DNA of 64,000 nt. Origin: Rhodanobacter sp. FW104-R8 (GTDB lineage: Bacteria > Pseudomonadota > Gammaproteobacteria > Xanthomonadales > Rhodanobacteraceae). Positions within the stretch are counted from its first letter, which is position 1; each line of letters begins with the position of its first letter. The position numbers and the translations under genes were made by a program. The stretch covers positions 124,001-188,000 of the forward strand of contig NZ_LVJR01000029.1 in NCBI RefSeq assembly GCF_001617365.1. The letters are read 5' to 3'. Shown here piece after piece: positions 33,914 to 43,534 of this stretch. The notes beneath the pieces are model-generated. The model had not been told where the DNA came from, did not search any database, and was given only the letters and a program-made list of their open reading frames with translations.

Positions 33914-35161
33914 TCACAGCAGCAGCTTGCGCACCTTGAGCAGGGCCACGATGAACGCATCGATCTCCTCGCGGGTGTTGTAGAACGCCAGCGAGACGCG
34001 CAGCGTGGCGGGCACGCCGTAGAACTGCATCAGCGGATGCGCGCAATGGTGGCCGGAGCGCACGGCGACGCCCTGCAGGTCGAGCAGCGTGGCCAGGTCG
34101 GTGGCCTGGGCGCCTTCCAGCAGGAACGAGATCACCGGCTCCTTCTGTGCCGCTTCGCCGATGATGCGCAGGCCGGGAATCCCGTGCAGGCGCTCGGTGG
34201 CGTAGTGCAGCAGCTGCTGCTCCCACGCATGGATCGCCTCGAAGCCCACCGACTCGTAGTAGTCGACCGCCGCCGACAGCCCGACGAAACCGGCGATGTT
34301 CGGCGTGCCGGCCTCGAACTTGTGCGGCGGGGCGGCAAAGGTGGTGCCGCTGAAGCGCACCTCGCGGATCATCTCGCCGCCGCCGAAGAACGGCGGCATC
34401 GCCTCCAGGTGCTCACGCTTCGCCCACAGCACGCCGGTGCCGGTGGGGCCGAGCATCTTGTGCCCGGTGACCGCGTAGAAATCGCAGCCCAGCACCTGCA
34501 CGTCGACCGGCCGGTGCGGCGCCGCCTGCGAGCCGTCCACCAGCAGCGCGATGCCGCGCTTCCTGCACTCGCGCGCGATCTCGCGCACCGGGTTGACCGT
34601 GCCCAGCACGTTGGAGACGTGGGTGACGCAGGCCAGCTTCACCTCCGGCGTCAGCATCTCGAGATACTTCTCCACGATCAGCTCGCCGCGCTCGTCGATC
34701 GGCGCCGCCTTCACCGTGGCGCCGCTGCGCGCGGCGACCAGCTGCCACGGCACGATGTTGGCGTGGTGCTCCATCACCGTGGTGAGGATGCTGTCGCCGG
34801 GTTTCAGCTGCGGCAGCGCGTAGCTGTAGGCGACCAGGTTGATCGACTGGGTGGTGCCGGTGGTGAGGATCACCTCGTTGCGCGACGGTGCGTTGATGAA
34901 GCGCGCCAGCTTGTCGCGCGCGCCCTCGTAGGCGGCGGTGGCCTCCTCGCCCAGCTGGTGCACCGCCCGCGCCACGTTCGCGTTGTGTTCGCGATAGTGG
35001 TTGTCCACCGCGGCGATCACCGATTCGGGCTTCTGGCTGGTGTTGGCGTTGTCGAGATACACCAGCGGCTTGCCGTGCACGGAGCGCGCCAGCAACGGGA
35101 AGTCCGCGCGGATGCGCCGGACGTCGAAGACGGTGGGCGTGCTGGCTTGCGATGCGGTCAT
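33914..35161 (-). CDS. sufS: Cysteine desulfurase SufS
   Basis: A 415-residue class-V PLP enzyme that removes sulfur from cysteine as a persulfide for Fe-S cluster assembly. The PLP lysine is K235 in VTGHKMLGPTG; the catalytic Cys373 is in RSGHHCAHP, the group-II (SufS) signature. LDNANTSQKPESV and TTGTTQSINLVA are further family blocks. No SufE or SufU gene is seen nearby, so its sulfur acceptor must be elsewhere. Last suf gene of the operon, 52 bases after sufD with a hairpin repeat in the gap. Confidence 0.97.
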   Translation of the reverse strand: MTASQASTPTVFDVRRIRADFPLLARSVHGKPLVYLDNANTSQKPESVIAAVDNHYREHNANVARAVHQLGEEATAAYEGARDKLARFINAPSRNEVILTTGTTQSINLVAYSYALPQLKPGDSILTTVMEHHANIVPWQLVAARSGATVKAAPIDERGELIVEKYLEMLTPEVKLACVTHVSNVLGTVNPVREIARECRKRGIALLVDGSQAAPHRPVDVQVLGCDFYAVTGHKMLGPTGTGVLWAKREHLEAMPPFFGGGEMIREVRFSGTTFAAPPHKFEAGTPNIAGFVGLSAAVDYYESVGFEAIHAWEQQLLHYATERLHGIPGLRIIGEAAQKEPVISFLLEGAQATDLATLLDLQGVAVRSGHHCAHPLMQFYGVPATLRVSLAFYNTREEIDAFIVALLKVRKLLL

Positions 35162-35184
35162 CTTCGGCGTTTCCGTAAGTGGTT

Positions 35185-35208
35185 TCCTCCCCTGCCTGCC
35201 GGGGAGGA
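35185..35208. repeat. Hairpin repeat between sufD and sufS
   Basis: CCTCCCC and GGGGAGG flank eight bases (TGCCTGCC). It is related to the hairpins at 428 and 42444 and might modulate sufS expression relative to sufD. Confidence 0.5.
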
Positions 35209-35213
35209 GAGAA

Positions 35214-36529
35214 TCACGCGGGCAACTGGGAGATCAGCAGGCCCGACAGGTGCTCGCGCAGCGCTGCGTTCGGCAGGTCGTCCAGCATCGCGCGGCAGAA
35301 CGCGGCGGTCAGCAGCGCGCGCGCCTCGCCCAGCGGGATGCCGCGCGAACGCAGGTAGAACAGCGAACGTTCGTCGAGCTGGCCCACGGTGGCGCCGTGC
35401 GCGGCCTTCACCTCGTCGGCGTAGATCTCCAGTTCCGGCTTGGTGTCGATCTCCGCGCCCGACGACAGCAGCAGGTTCTTGTTGCTCAGGTTGGCATCGC
35501 TGCCGTCGGCACCGGGCGCCACCACGATCGCGCCGCGGAACACGCCGCGCGCACGGTCGCCGGCCACGCCGCGCCAGTGCGAGCTGGAGGTGGTGTCCAG
35601 CGCCTGGTGGCGGATCGCCAGCTGGGTGTCGATGTGCTGGCGGCCGTGCGGCATGAACACCCCCCGGGTATGGAACTGCGCGCCGTCGCCGACCAGCTCC
35701 GCCCGCAGGTCGTGGCGCACCAGCGCGCCGCCGAGTTCCAGCACGTGCAGCGTCGCTTGCGCCCGCGCGTGCAAGCGCAGGCCGCTGCGGCGGATCAGGT
35801 TGGCGCCGGCGGCGGCATCCTGCAGTACCACGTGCCGCAGGCAGGCGTTGTCGCGCAGTTCGATGTCGCTGACCAGGGTGGCCAGCTGGGCCTGTTCGCC
35901 CAGGCCCGCATGCTGCTCGATCAGGTCCAGTTCGGCACCCTCGCCCAGCTCGATCACGTTGCGCACGTGCCAGGCCGTCTCGGCGTCGGCGGCCGTGCCC
36001 ACGAAGACGAGCTGCACCGGTGCAGCGCTCCTCGTGTGGGCGGCGACCCGCAGCACCACGCCGTCGACGGCGCGGGCGGCGTTGATCTGCGCGAACGCGT
36101 CGCCGGCCTCGCGGCCGTGTCCGACCAGGGCCGCCCGCGACAGCGCGAAACGCAGCGGCTCCGCGTCGCCGCGCAGCGCCTGCGACAGCGGCTGCAGCGA
36201 AACCCCCGCGGGCAGCGCGTCGAGCGCCGACAGGTCGGCGCGGAACGCGCCGTTGACGAAGACCAGCCGCGGCCCGTCCACGCCGGGCAAGGCGAATGCC
36301 GCGGCATCGACCTCGCGGGTGGCCGCCGCCGCATCGCCGTCGGCGAAGCGGCGCTGGGCAAGCCCGCGCAATGCGGTGTACTTCCACGCCTCGATCCGCG
36401 TGTCGGGCAGCCCGCTGGCGGCGAACGCGGCGCGATGCTCGCGCCGTGCCGCATCCAGCCAGGCGGGACCGCCGGCCGGCAGCGGCGCGTCCAGCAGCGA
36501 TTCGGCCAACGGCAGCGGTGCCGGCTGGT

Positions 36530-36533
<4 letters not shown>
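35214..36533 (-). CDS. sufD: Fe-S cluster scaffold subunit SufD
   Basis: A 439-residue component of the SufBC2D scaffold. The family N-terminus (PDTRIEAWKYTALRGLAQR) is followed by a right-handed beta-helix core and the C-terminal block KPELEIYADEVKAAHGATVGQLDERSLFYLRSRGI, where the His of AAHGATVG is the conserved residue at the SufB-SufD cluster-building interface. Its ATG overlaps the sufC stop by four bases. Usual length is about 420. Confidence 0.96.
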
Positions 36534-37294
<761 letters not shown>

Positions 37295-37315
37295 GATTTC
37301 AACTCGACACATTCC

Positions 37316-37382
37316 GTAGGAGCGCATCTTGTGCGCGATGGGGTTGCCGGCGAGGTCGATCGCGCACAGGGTGCGCTCCTAC
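37316..37382. repeat. Paired REP element, GTAGGAGCGC family, between sufB and sufC
   Basis: Arms GTAGGAGCGCATCTTGTGCG and the inverted GCGCACAGGGTGCGCTCCTA face outward about 20 bases apart. It is the same family as 47197-47269 and 55175-55258. Inside an operon it may stabilise the upstream sufB mRNA or cause partial termination. Confidence 0.8.
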
Positions 37383-37385
37383 ACA

Positions 37386-38864
37386 TCAGCCGACGGCGCC
37401 TTCCAGCGACACCTCAAGCAGCTTCTTCGCCTCCACCGCGAACTCCATCGGCAGCTCGCGGAACACCTGCTTGCAGAAGCCGTCGACGATCATCGACACG
37501 GCGTCTTCCTCGCCGATGCCGCGGCTGCGGCAATAGAACATCTGCTCGTCGGAGATCTTCGAGGTGGTGGCCTCGTGCTCGACGATCGCGGTGGGGTTCT
37601 TCACTTCCATGTACGGGAAGGTGTGCGCACCGCACTTCTTGCCGATCAGCAACGAATCGCACTGGGTGTAGTTGCGCGCGCCCTCGGCGCCCTTCTCCAT
37701 CTTCACCAGGCCGCGGTAGCTGTTCGAGCTGCGCCCGGCGCTGATGCCCTTGGAGACGATCTTCGACTTGGTGTGCTTGCCGAGGTGGATCATCTTGGTG
37801 CCGGTATCGGCCTGCTGGAAGTGATGGGTCAGCGCCACCGAGTAGAACTCGCCCACCGAACGGTCGCCGCGCAGCACCACGCTGGGGTACTTCCAGGTGA
37901 TCGCCGAGCCGGTTTCCACCTGGGTCCAGCTGATCTTGGAATCGTCGCCGCGGCAGTCGCCGCGCTTGGTGACGAAGTTGTAGATGCCGCCCACGCCGTT
38001 CTCGTCGCCGGGGTACCAGTTCTGCACCGTGGAGTACTTGATCTGCGCGCCCTCGAGCGCCACCAGCTCGACCACCGCCGCATGCAGCTGGTTCTCGTCG
38101 CGCTTCGGCGCGGTGCAGCCCTCGAGGTAGGAGACGTGGGCGCCTTCCTCGGCCACGATCAGGGTGCGCTCGAACTGGCCGGTGTTCTGCGCGTTGATGC
38201 GGAAGTAGGTGGACAGTTCCATCGGGCAGCGCACGCCTTTCGGGATGAACACGAAGCTGCCGTCGGAGAACACCGCCGAGTTCAGCGCGGCGAAGAAGTT
38301 GTCGCCGGTGGGCACCACGCTGCCCAGGTATTTCTGCACCAGCTCGGGATACTCGCGGATCGCCTCGCTCATCGAGCAGAACAGCACGCCGGCGTCGGCC
38401 AGCTGCTTGCGGAAGGTGGTGCCCACCGAGACCGAGTCGAATACCGCATCCACCGCCACGCCGGCCAGCGCGGCGCGCTCGTGCAGCGGCACGCCCAGCT
38501 TCTCGTAGGTCTCCAGCAAGGCCGGATCGACCTCGTCCAGCGACTTCGGCTTCGCCTTCGGCGCAGCGTAGTAGCTGATCGCCTGGTAGTCGATCGGGTC
38601 GATGTTGAGCTTGGCCCAGTCGGGCTTGGGCATGGTCAGCCAGTGGCGATAGGCGCCGAGCCGCCACTCGGTCATCCATTCCGGCTCGTGCTTGATCGCG
38701 GACAGCGCGCGGATGGTGTCCTCGTCCAGGCCCGGCGGCAGGCCGGTCATCTCGATCTCGGTGATGAAGCCGGCGCTGTAGCTGCGGCCCAGCGCTTCGG
38801 CCACGCCGGCGTTGTCGCGCAACGCGGTGGCGGTGCTGCCTTCGTTGATCATGGTGTCGTTCAT
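37386..38864 (-). CDS. sufB: Fe-S cluster scaffold subunit SufB
   Basis: A 492-residue core scaffold on which the SUF system builds clusters. Family blocks: [83 protein letters not shown] and the C-terminal [22 protein letters not shown]. The conserved Cys in [22 protein letters not shown] and in MFYCRSRG are present. Its ATG overlaps the regulator's stop (ATGA). Length is normal (E. coli 495). Confidence 0.98.
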   Translation of the reverse strand: MNDTMINEGSTATALRDNAGVAEALGRSYSAGFITEIEMTGLPPGLDEDTIRALSAIKHEPEWMTEWRLGAYRHWLTMPKPDWAKLNIDPIDYQAISYYAAPKAKPKSLDEVDPALLETYEKLGVPLHERAALAGVAVDAVFDSVSVGTTFRKQLADAGVLFCSMSEAIREYPELVQKYLGSVVPTGDNFFAALNSAVFSDGSFVFIPKGVRCPMELSTYFRINAQNTGQFERTLIVAEEGAHVSYLEGCTAPKRDENQLHAAVVELVALEGAQIKYSTVQNWYPGDENGVGGIYNFVTKRGDCRGDDSKISWTQVETGSAITWKYPSVVLRGDRSVGEFYSVALTHHFQQADTGTKMIHLGKHTKSKIVSKGISAGRSSNSYRGLVKMEKGAEGARNYTQCDSLLIGKKCGAHTFPYMEVKNPTAIVEHEATTSKISDEQMFYCRSRGIGEEDAVSMIVDGFCKQVFRELPMEFAVEAKKLLEVSLEGAVG

Positions 38865-39346
38865 TCGGTGGTGATCCGTGCGGCCTTCGCCGGCATCGCG
38901 ATCTGGCTCACGGGCACGGCGGCAATCCGTCGCGACGGCCGCGGTTGCGGCTTGAGCATGTCGGCCAGGCTGACCGCGCGCAGCGCGTTGTCCAGCACGT
39001 TGTTGATCAGCTGCCAGCTGCCGCGCACGCCGCACTGCGATTCGCGGTCGCACTGGCCCTCGGCCACGCCGCACTCGGTCATGCCGATCGGGCCCTCCAG
39101 CGCCTCGACGATCTCGGCCAGCGAAATCTCGCCGGCCGGCCGGGCCAGCCGGTAGCCGCCGTTGACGCCGCGGAACGATTCGACCAGGCCGGCGTGGCCC
39201 AGTGCCTTCAGCAGCTTGCTTACGGTGGGCAGCTCCAGCCGCGACTCGTCGGCGATCTGTACCGCGCTGAGCACCTCGCTGGGGTGCGCAGCGATGCAGG
39301 TCATCACCACGGTGGCGTAATCGGTCAGTCGGCTGACGCGGAGCAT
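38861..39346 (-). CDS. Rrf2-family Fe-S regulator of the suf operon (SufR/IscR-like)
   Basis: A 161-residue winged-helix regulator. N-terminal DNA-binding domain [19 protein letters not shown] with [21 protein letters not shown] and the Rrf2 wing [12 protein letters not shown]. Three cysteines C92, C99 and C105 match the IscR cluster ligands (92, 98, 104), so it probably senses Fe-S status with a [2Fe-2S] cluster. It heads the suf operon and is coupled to sufB. A 25-bp palindrome overlapping its own -10 box lies 27 bases upstream, pointing to autoregulation. The C-terminal tail is Arg/Pro-rich and unconserved. Confidence 0.94.
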   Translation of the reverse strand: MLRVSRLTDYATVVMTCIAAHPSEVLSAVQIADESRLELPTVSKLLKALGHAGLVESFRGVNGGYRLARPAGEISLAEIVEALEGPIGMTECGVAEGQCDRESQCGVRGSWQLINNVLDNALRAVSLADMLKPQPRPSRRIAAVPVSQIAMPAKAARITTE

Positions 39347-39372
39347 GGGGGAGGCTCGGGCTGGCGTATTTG

Positions 39373-39414
39373 AATCGGTACCAAAATGGTACTGATTTGC
39401 CGCCGCGCGGTCAA
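39373..39414 (-). promoter_or_regulatory. suf operon promoter with overlapping operator
   Basis: On the minus strand, -35 TTGACC (39414-39409) and -10 TACCAT (39391-39386) are separated by exactly 17 bases. The -10 lies inside a palindrome at 39373-39397 with arms AATCGGTACCA and TGGTACTGATT around AAA; 10 of 11 arm positions pair. Holorepressor binding here would block RNA polymerase, as expected for IscR/SufR autoregulation. Confidence 0.8.
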
Positions 39415-39481
39415 TGCCGCCATGCGCCATCGCCTCGCCAGCGCGCCGGCGGCTCGCTAAGCTGGCGCGGTTCCGCCATCG

Positions 39482-40504
39482 ATGGTTGCCATGATTTCCA
39501 CGCCCGACCGCGCTACCGCCCGCCTCGCCTGGACCCGCCGCGCGCTTGACGACGCCGCGTTGACGCTGGAGCCCGCCTCGGCCGACGCCAGCTTCCGCAG
39601 CTACTGGCGCACCCGCCACCAGGGCCACGGCTGGATCGTGATGGATTCGCCGCCGGCGCAGGAGGATCCGCGGCCGTGGCTGGAAATCGGCGCCCGCCTG
39701 TCCGCCGCCGGGCTGCACGTGCCGGCGGTGCGCGCGCAAGAACTCGAGCAGGGCTTCCTGCTGATCGAGGACCTCGGCTCACGGCTGTACCTGCCCGCGC
39801 TGAACGACCGCACGGTGGACACGCTGTACGGCGATGCGATGGACGCGCTGCTGCGCATGCAGCGCGACGTCGACGTGACCGGCATGCAGCCCTACGACCA
39901 CGCCTTCCTGCAGCGCGAGCTGGAGATCATGCCGGAGTGGTTCCTCGGGCGGCACCTGGGCTGCACGCCCGCGTGCGGGGAGTGGGACGTGCTGGAGTCG
40001 GCATTCACCGTGCTGCTGAAGAACGCGCTGGAGCAGCCGCGCCGCTTCGTGCACCGCGACTACCACAGCCGCAACCTGCTGATCACCGCAGCCAACAGCC
40101 CCGGCATCATCGATTTCCAGGGCGCCCTGGTCGGCCCGGTCACCTACGACCTCGCCTCGCTGCTGCGCGACTGCTACATCGCCTGGGATCGCACGCGGGT
40201 CGACGCCTGGGCGGAAGCCTACCGCCTGCGCCTGTGCGAGGCGGGGCTCGTCGATGCCGCGGTCGACCGCGAACGCTTCCTGCGCTGGTTCGACCTGACC
40301 GGCCTGCAGCGGCACATCAAGGTGCTCGGCATCTTCTGCCGGCTGTACTACCGCGACGGCAAATCCGGCTATCTCGACGACCTGCCGCGTGTGTACGGGT
40401 ACGTGCTCGACGTGGCGGGGCGCTACCCCGAGCTGGCCGATTTCGCGGCGTTGCTCCGGCGCCGTGCCGGCGGGCGCGACCTGCGCTTGCCGGTGGCCGC
40501 ATGA
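39482..40504 (+). CDS. amgK: N-acetylmuramate/N-acetylglucosamine kinase AmgK
   Basis: A 340-residue aminoglycoside-phosphotransferase-fold kinase. In Pseudomonas putida AmgK phosphorylates the anomeric carbon of MurNAc so that MurU can make UDP-MurNAc, a cell-wall recycling route that bypasses fosfomycin-sensitive MurA. Seen: SADASFRSYWR (nucleotide loop), FLLIEDLGSRLYLPAL, the catalytic loop FVHRDYHSRNLL, and the metal-binding IIDFQGALVGPVTYDLASLL. Its stop overlaps the murU ATG (ATGA), the usual arrangement. An alternative ATG lies at 39491. Confidence 0.93.
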   Translation: MVAMISTPDRATARLAWTRRALDDAALTLEPASADASFRSYWRTRHQGHGWIVMDSPPAQEDPRPWLEIGARLSAAGLHVPAVRAQELEQGFLLIEDLGSRLYLPALNDRTVDTLYGDAMDALLRMQRDVDVTGMQPYDHAFLQRELEIMPEWFLGRHLGCTPACGEWDVLESAFTVLLKNALEQPRRFVHRDYHSRNLLITAANSPGIIDFQGALVGPVTYDLASLLRDCYIAWDRTRVDAWAEAYRLRLCEAGLVDAAVDRERFLRWFDLTGLQRHIKVLGIFCRLYYRDGKSGYLDDLPRVYGYVLDVAGRYPELADFAALLRRRAGGRDLRLPVAA

Positions 40505-41205
40505 GACACGCGCTGATCTTCGCCGCCGGCCTGGGCGAACGCATGCGCCCGCTGACCGACCGCACGCCGAAGCCGCTGCTGCCGGTGGGGGGCAAGCCGC
40601 TGATCGCGTGGCACCTGGAAAAGCTGGCCGCGGCCGGCGTGCACTACGTGGTGATCAACACCTCGCACCTCGCCGAACAGTTTCCCGACGCGCTGGGCGA
40701 CGGCTCGCGCTGGGGCCTGCGCATCCGCTACGCCTACGAGGGGCCGCTGCCGCTGGAAACCGGCGGCGGCATGCTCAACGCGCTGCCGCTGCTGGGAGCG
40801 GAGCCGTTCCTGGTGGTCAGCGGCGACGTGTGGAGCGACGCCGACTATGCCGCCCTGCCCGCCGAGCCGGCCGGCCTGGCGCACCTGCTGATGGTGGACA
40901 ACCCCGCACACCATCCCGGCGGCGATTTCCAGTTGGATGCTCAGGGATCGCTGCACGCCGACGGTGCGGCGCGGCTCACCTACAGCGGCATCGGCGTGTT
41001 CCGCCGTGAGCTGCTGGACGGCTGGCGCGAAACCGTGGGCGACGCGGCGGGCGTCGATGCGAAACCGCCACGTTTCAAGCTGCGACCACTGCTGGAAGCG
41101 GCGATGGCACGCTGCGCGCTGGCCGGCTCGCTGCATCGCGGCCACTGGACCGACGTGGGCACGCCTGCGCGGCTGGCGCAGCTGGATACCGAGCTTTCCG
41201 GCTGA
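40501..41205 (+). CDS. murU: N-acetylmuramate-1-phosphate uridylyltransferase MurU
   Basis: A 234-residue nucleotidyltransferase that converts MurNAc-1-phosphate and UTP to UDP-MurNAc. The N-terminal signature AAGLGERMRPLTDRTPKPLLPVGGKPLI is diagnostic of sugar nucleotidyltransferases; SGDVWSDADY holds the metal-binding Asp, and the C-terminal WTDVGTPARL is typical of MurU. Translationally coupled to amgK. Its last 226 bases overlap the 3' end of a converging gene on the other strand. Confidence 0.94.
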   Translation: MRHALIFAAGLGERMRPLTDRTPKPLLPVGGKPLIAWHLEKLAAAGVHYVVINTSHLAEQFPDALGDGSRWGLRIRYAYEGPLPLETGGGMLNALPLLGAEPFLVVSGDVWSDADYAALPAEPAGLAHLLMVDNPAHHPGGDFQLDAQGSLHADGAARLTYSGIGVFRRELLDGWRETVGDAAGVDAKPPRFKLRPLLEAAMARCALAGSLHRGHWTDVGTPARLAQLDTELSG

Positions 41206-42284
41206 GCCACGGCACCCGTCGCCCGCCCTTCGGCATGTGTCAAGGGAATCTGGCTGGCTTCCAGCCGATGCAGGTCGAATTCGCGCACCGGCATGTAGCG
41301 TTCATCGAAAGCCACGTCGCCCGGTCGCCAGCCCGCGCGCCGGCGGAACGCGCCCCAGAAGCGGCGCAGCACGTACAACTGCTGGCCCACGAGGCCGTGG
41401 CGGTTGTCCGCATCCACCATCGGGTCGCCCACGCCGGTGGGGCGCAACGGCTCGACGAACAGCGCGGTGCCGAACAGGATGTCCCAGACCGGGAAGATGA
41501 AAGCGAAGTTGCAGTGATGCAGGCCGGGACGGTCCGGGTCCACCCGCATGTGGTGCAGCCGGTGGTAGTGCGGGTCGACCAGCAACTTGTCCAGCACCGG
41601 CCCGAAGCGCAGCCGCAGGTTGGCGTGGTCGAGGTTCTGCAGCAGCTCGCCGCTGAGCACCAGCAGCACGTAGTCAGTGGGCGACACGCCGACCAGCAGC
41701 GCGACGGCGGCCACGATCAGCGCCTCCAGCAAGTCATCGAGGTAGTGGTCGCGGTCGTTCGACCAGCAGCCCAGCTGGCGCTGGCTGTGATGCAGGCTGT
41801 GCAGCGCCCACCACCACGGGATCGTGTGCTGCAGGCGGTGGATGGCGTAGTACACCAGGTCGTAGAACGCGTAATAGACCAGGAACAGCAGCACCGGGTG
41901 CCACCCCAACCATGGCAGCAGACCCTGCAGGCTGAGCACGCCGCCCGTGTTGTCGCCCGCGCCGCCGATCGGCCGCGCCAGCGGCGGCAGCGCCAGATAG
42001 GTGAACAGCGGAAGCACACCGAACAGCTTGAGCAGGGTGTAGGCGCGATCGACCGCGGTGGCGCGGCGGTCGGCCCAGCGCTCCGCCGGCCACAAGCCTT
42101 CCAGCGGCCTGAACACGCCGGCGATGATCGTCACCTGCATCGCGGTGAGCAGGAAGTACTGCGCGATCTCGTGCGGCGGGTCGGCGACCAGTCGGGAAAG
42201 ATGCAGGGCGGCGAGAACCGGCTCGACCACGCGCAACGCCAGCCAGTTCACCACCGCCGACCAGAGAGCGAGAATGGCGTGCAT
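40980..42284 (-). CDS. Sterol desaturase/fatty acid hydroxylase family membrane protein
   Basis: A 434-residue integral membrane di-iron protein. The three His clusters are HRLQH (149-153), HSLHH (162-166) and HRLHH (241-245), between hydrophobic segments. The family uses O2 to hydroxylate or desaturate lipids; substrate unknown. The conserved protein seems to end near residue 350. The last 74 residues (from QPESSVSSC) are antisense to murU, Ser/Arg-rich and unlike the rest, suggesting that an earlier stop was lost or that this overlap is tolerated. A terminator of the secDF operon lies upstream of its start. Confidence 0.85.
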   Translation of the reverse strand: MHAILALWSAVVNWLALRVVEPVLAALHLSRLVADPPHEIAQYFLLTAMQVTIIAGVFRPLEGLWPAERWADRRATAVDRAYTLLKLFGVLPLFTYLALPPLARPIGGAGDNTGGVLSLQGLLPWLGWHPVLLFLVYYAFYDLVYYAIHRLQHTIPWWWALHSLHHSQRQLGCWSNDRDHYLDDLLEALIVAAVALLVGVSPTDYVLLVLSGELLQNLDHANLRLRFGPVLDKLLVDPHYHRLHHMRVDPDRPGLHHCNFAFIFPVWDILFGTALFVEPLRPTGVGDPMVDADNRHGLVGQQLYVLRRFWGAFRRRAGWRPGDVAFDERYMPVREFDLHRLEASQIPLTHAEGRATGAVAQPESSVSSCASRAGVPTSVQWPRCSEPASAQRAIAASSSGRSLKRGGFASTPAASPTVSRQPSSSSRRNTPMPL

Positions 42285-42374
42285 GGTCGGGGAAGGAGAC
42301 TGCCGGACCGATTATAGGACTCCGGCTGCGGCGTGGCCGTCGCAAGCTTTCGCGATGACGGCATGGCGCCCCCT

Positions 42375-42411
42375 GAAAAACGAACGGCCCGGTGGAGACC
42401 GGGCCGTTTCG
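42375..42411 (-). terminator. Terminator after secF
   Basis: On the minus strand the stem ACGGCCCGGT/ACCGGGCCGT with a 4-base loop is followed by TCGTTTTT, about 90 bases past the secF stop. The other side is also T-rich (TTTCGTTTC), so it could work in both directions. Confidence 0.8.
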
Positions 42412-42443
42412 TTTCGTGGGCTACCCCTCTGCCCTGTGGGCAT

Positions 42444-42463
42444 CTCCCCTGCGAGCAGGGGAG
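42444..42463. repeat. Hairpin repeat downstream of secF
   Basis: CTCCCCTGC/GCAGGGGAG, a perfect 9-bp stem with a 2-base loop; same family as 428-443 and 35185-35208. Confidence 0.55.
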
Positions 42464-42500
42464 AGAACAGCGGAATCACCCGCTTTGCGGGCGATGTTAC

Positions 42501-43463
42501 TCATGGGCGCCGCGCCAGCTCCGGGTTGTCGCGGGTGACCGGCATCAGGTCCTTCTTCGACACGCCCAGCCACAGCAGGATCGGGCTGGCCACGAAGATC
42601 GAGGACAACGTGCCGACCACGATGCCGATCAGCATGGTGATGGCGAAGCCGTGCACCGCGGTGCCGCCGAAGAAGTACAGCGCGCCCATGGTGATGCCGG
42701 TGAACAGCGAGGTGATGATGGTCCGCGACAGGGTGTTGTTGATCGAGCGGTTGAGGATCTCCTCCGGCTCGGCCTTGCGCGCCAGCCGGAACAGCTCGCG
42801 GATGCGGTCGAACACCACCACCTTGTCGTTGATCGAATAGCCGATCACCGCCAGCACCGAAGCCAGCACCGTCATGTCGAACTCGCGCTGCACCAGCGCG
42901 AGGATGCCCAGCGTCACCAAAGTGTCGTGCACCTCGGTGATCACCGCGGCGATCGCGAAGCGGCGCTCGAAGCGAACCCACAGGTAGGCCATGATGCCGA
43001 GGATCACGAACACCGCGGCCACCGTGCCGTCGCTGCGCAATTCCTGGCCCACCTGGGCGCTGACGTAGTCGCGGCTCTTCAGCCGCGCATCCGGGCGGGA
43101 CACATGCAGCACCTTGATCACGTCGGTGGCGATGCGATCGAGGTTGAACTTGCCGGCGGCGTCGACGGCACCCGGGTCGTCCTTCGGCTGCAGGCGGATC
43201 GACACCTCACGGGTACCGCCCAGGCTCTGCACCATCGCGTTGTGGATGCCGCCCTTGTCGAGCGCATCACGTACCCCGGAGATCTCCACCGACTGGTCGT
43301 AGTCGACCACCATCGACACGCCGCCGGTGAAATCCAGCCCGTAGTTGAGGCCCTTGAACGCGATCAGCCCGACCGAGGCGACCATCAGGAAAATGGCGAT
43401 GGCAATGGTGTACTTGCGCATCCCCAGGAAGTGGATGTTGCTGTCGTGATTGAAGATTTCCAT
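42501..43463 (-). CDS. secF: Protein translocase subunit SecF
   Basis: A 320-residue inner-membrane subunit of the SecDF proton-driven complex that pulls exported proteins through SecYEG. It has six membrane segments, the GLDFTGGVSMVV start of the periplasmic domain, and YSINDKVVVFDRIRE and the RSINNTLSRTIITS block (TM4-5 region) typical of SecF. Follows secD with a 71-base gap holding a small hairpin repeat. Slightly long because of an extended first periplasmic loop, but within the family range. Confidence 0.97.
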   Translation of the reverse strand: MEIFNHDSNIHFLGMRKYTIAIAIFLMVASVGLIAFKGLNYGLDFTGGVSMVVDYDQSVEISGVRDALDKGGIHNAMVQSLGGTREVSIRLQPKDDPGAVDAAGKFNLDRIATDVIKVLHVSRPDARLKSRDYVSAQVGQELRSDGTVAAVFVILGIMAYLWVRFERRFAIAAVITEVHDTLVTLGILALVQREFDMTVLASVLAVIGYSINDKVVVFDRIRELFRLARKAEPEEILNRSINNTLSRTIITSLFTGITMGALYFFGGTAVHGFAITMLIGIVVGTLSSIFVASPILLWLGVSKKDLMPVTRDNPELARRP

Positions 43464-43501
43464 GGTGGATTCTCTCTATGGAAGTCCATTTCCGGGCAAA
43501 A

Positions 43502-43519
43502 GCGGCCATCCATGGCCGC
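43502..43519. repeat. GCGGCC hairpin between secD and secF
   Basis: GCGGCCAT/ATGGCCGC, a perfect 8-bp stem with CC loop, preceded by AAA. A sister copy (GCGGCCGTCCGTGGCCGC) lies at 45462-45479 between yajC and secD. Confidence 0.65.
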
Positions 43520-43534
43520 ACTATTCAATAAGCC

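Noticed and set aside
34001-35161. SufS as the housekeeping cysteine desulfurase IscS
   Set aside because: The RSGHHCAHP active site is the SufS (group II) form, and the gene lies in a complete sufBCD operon.
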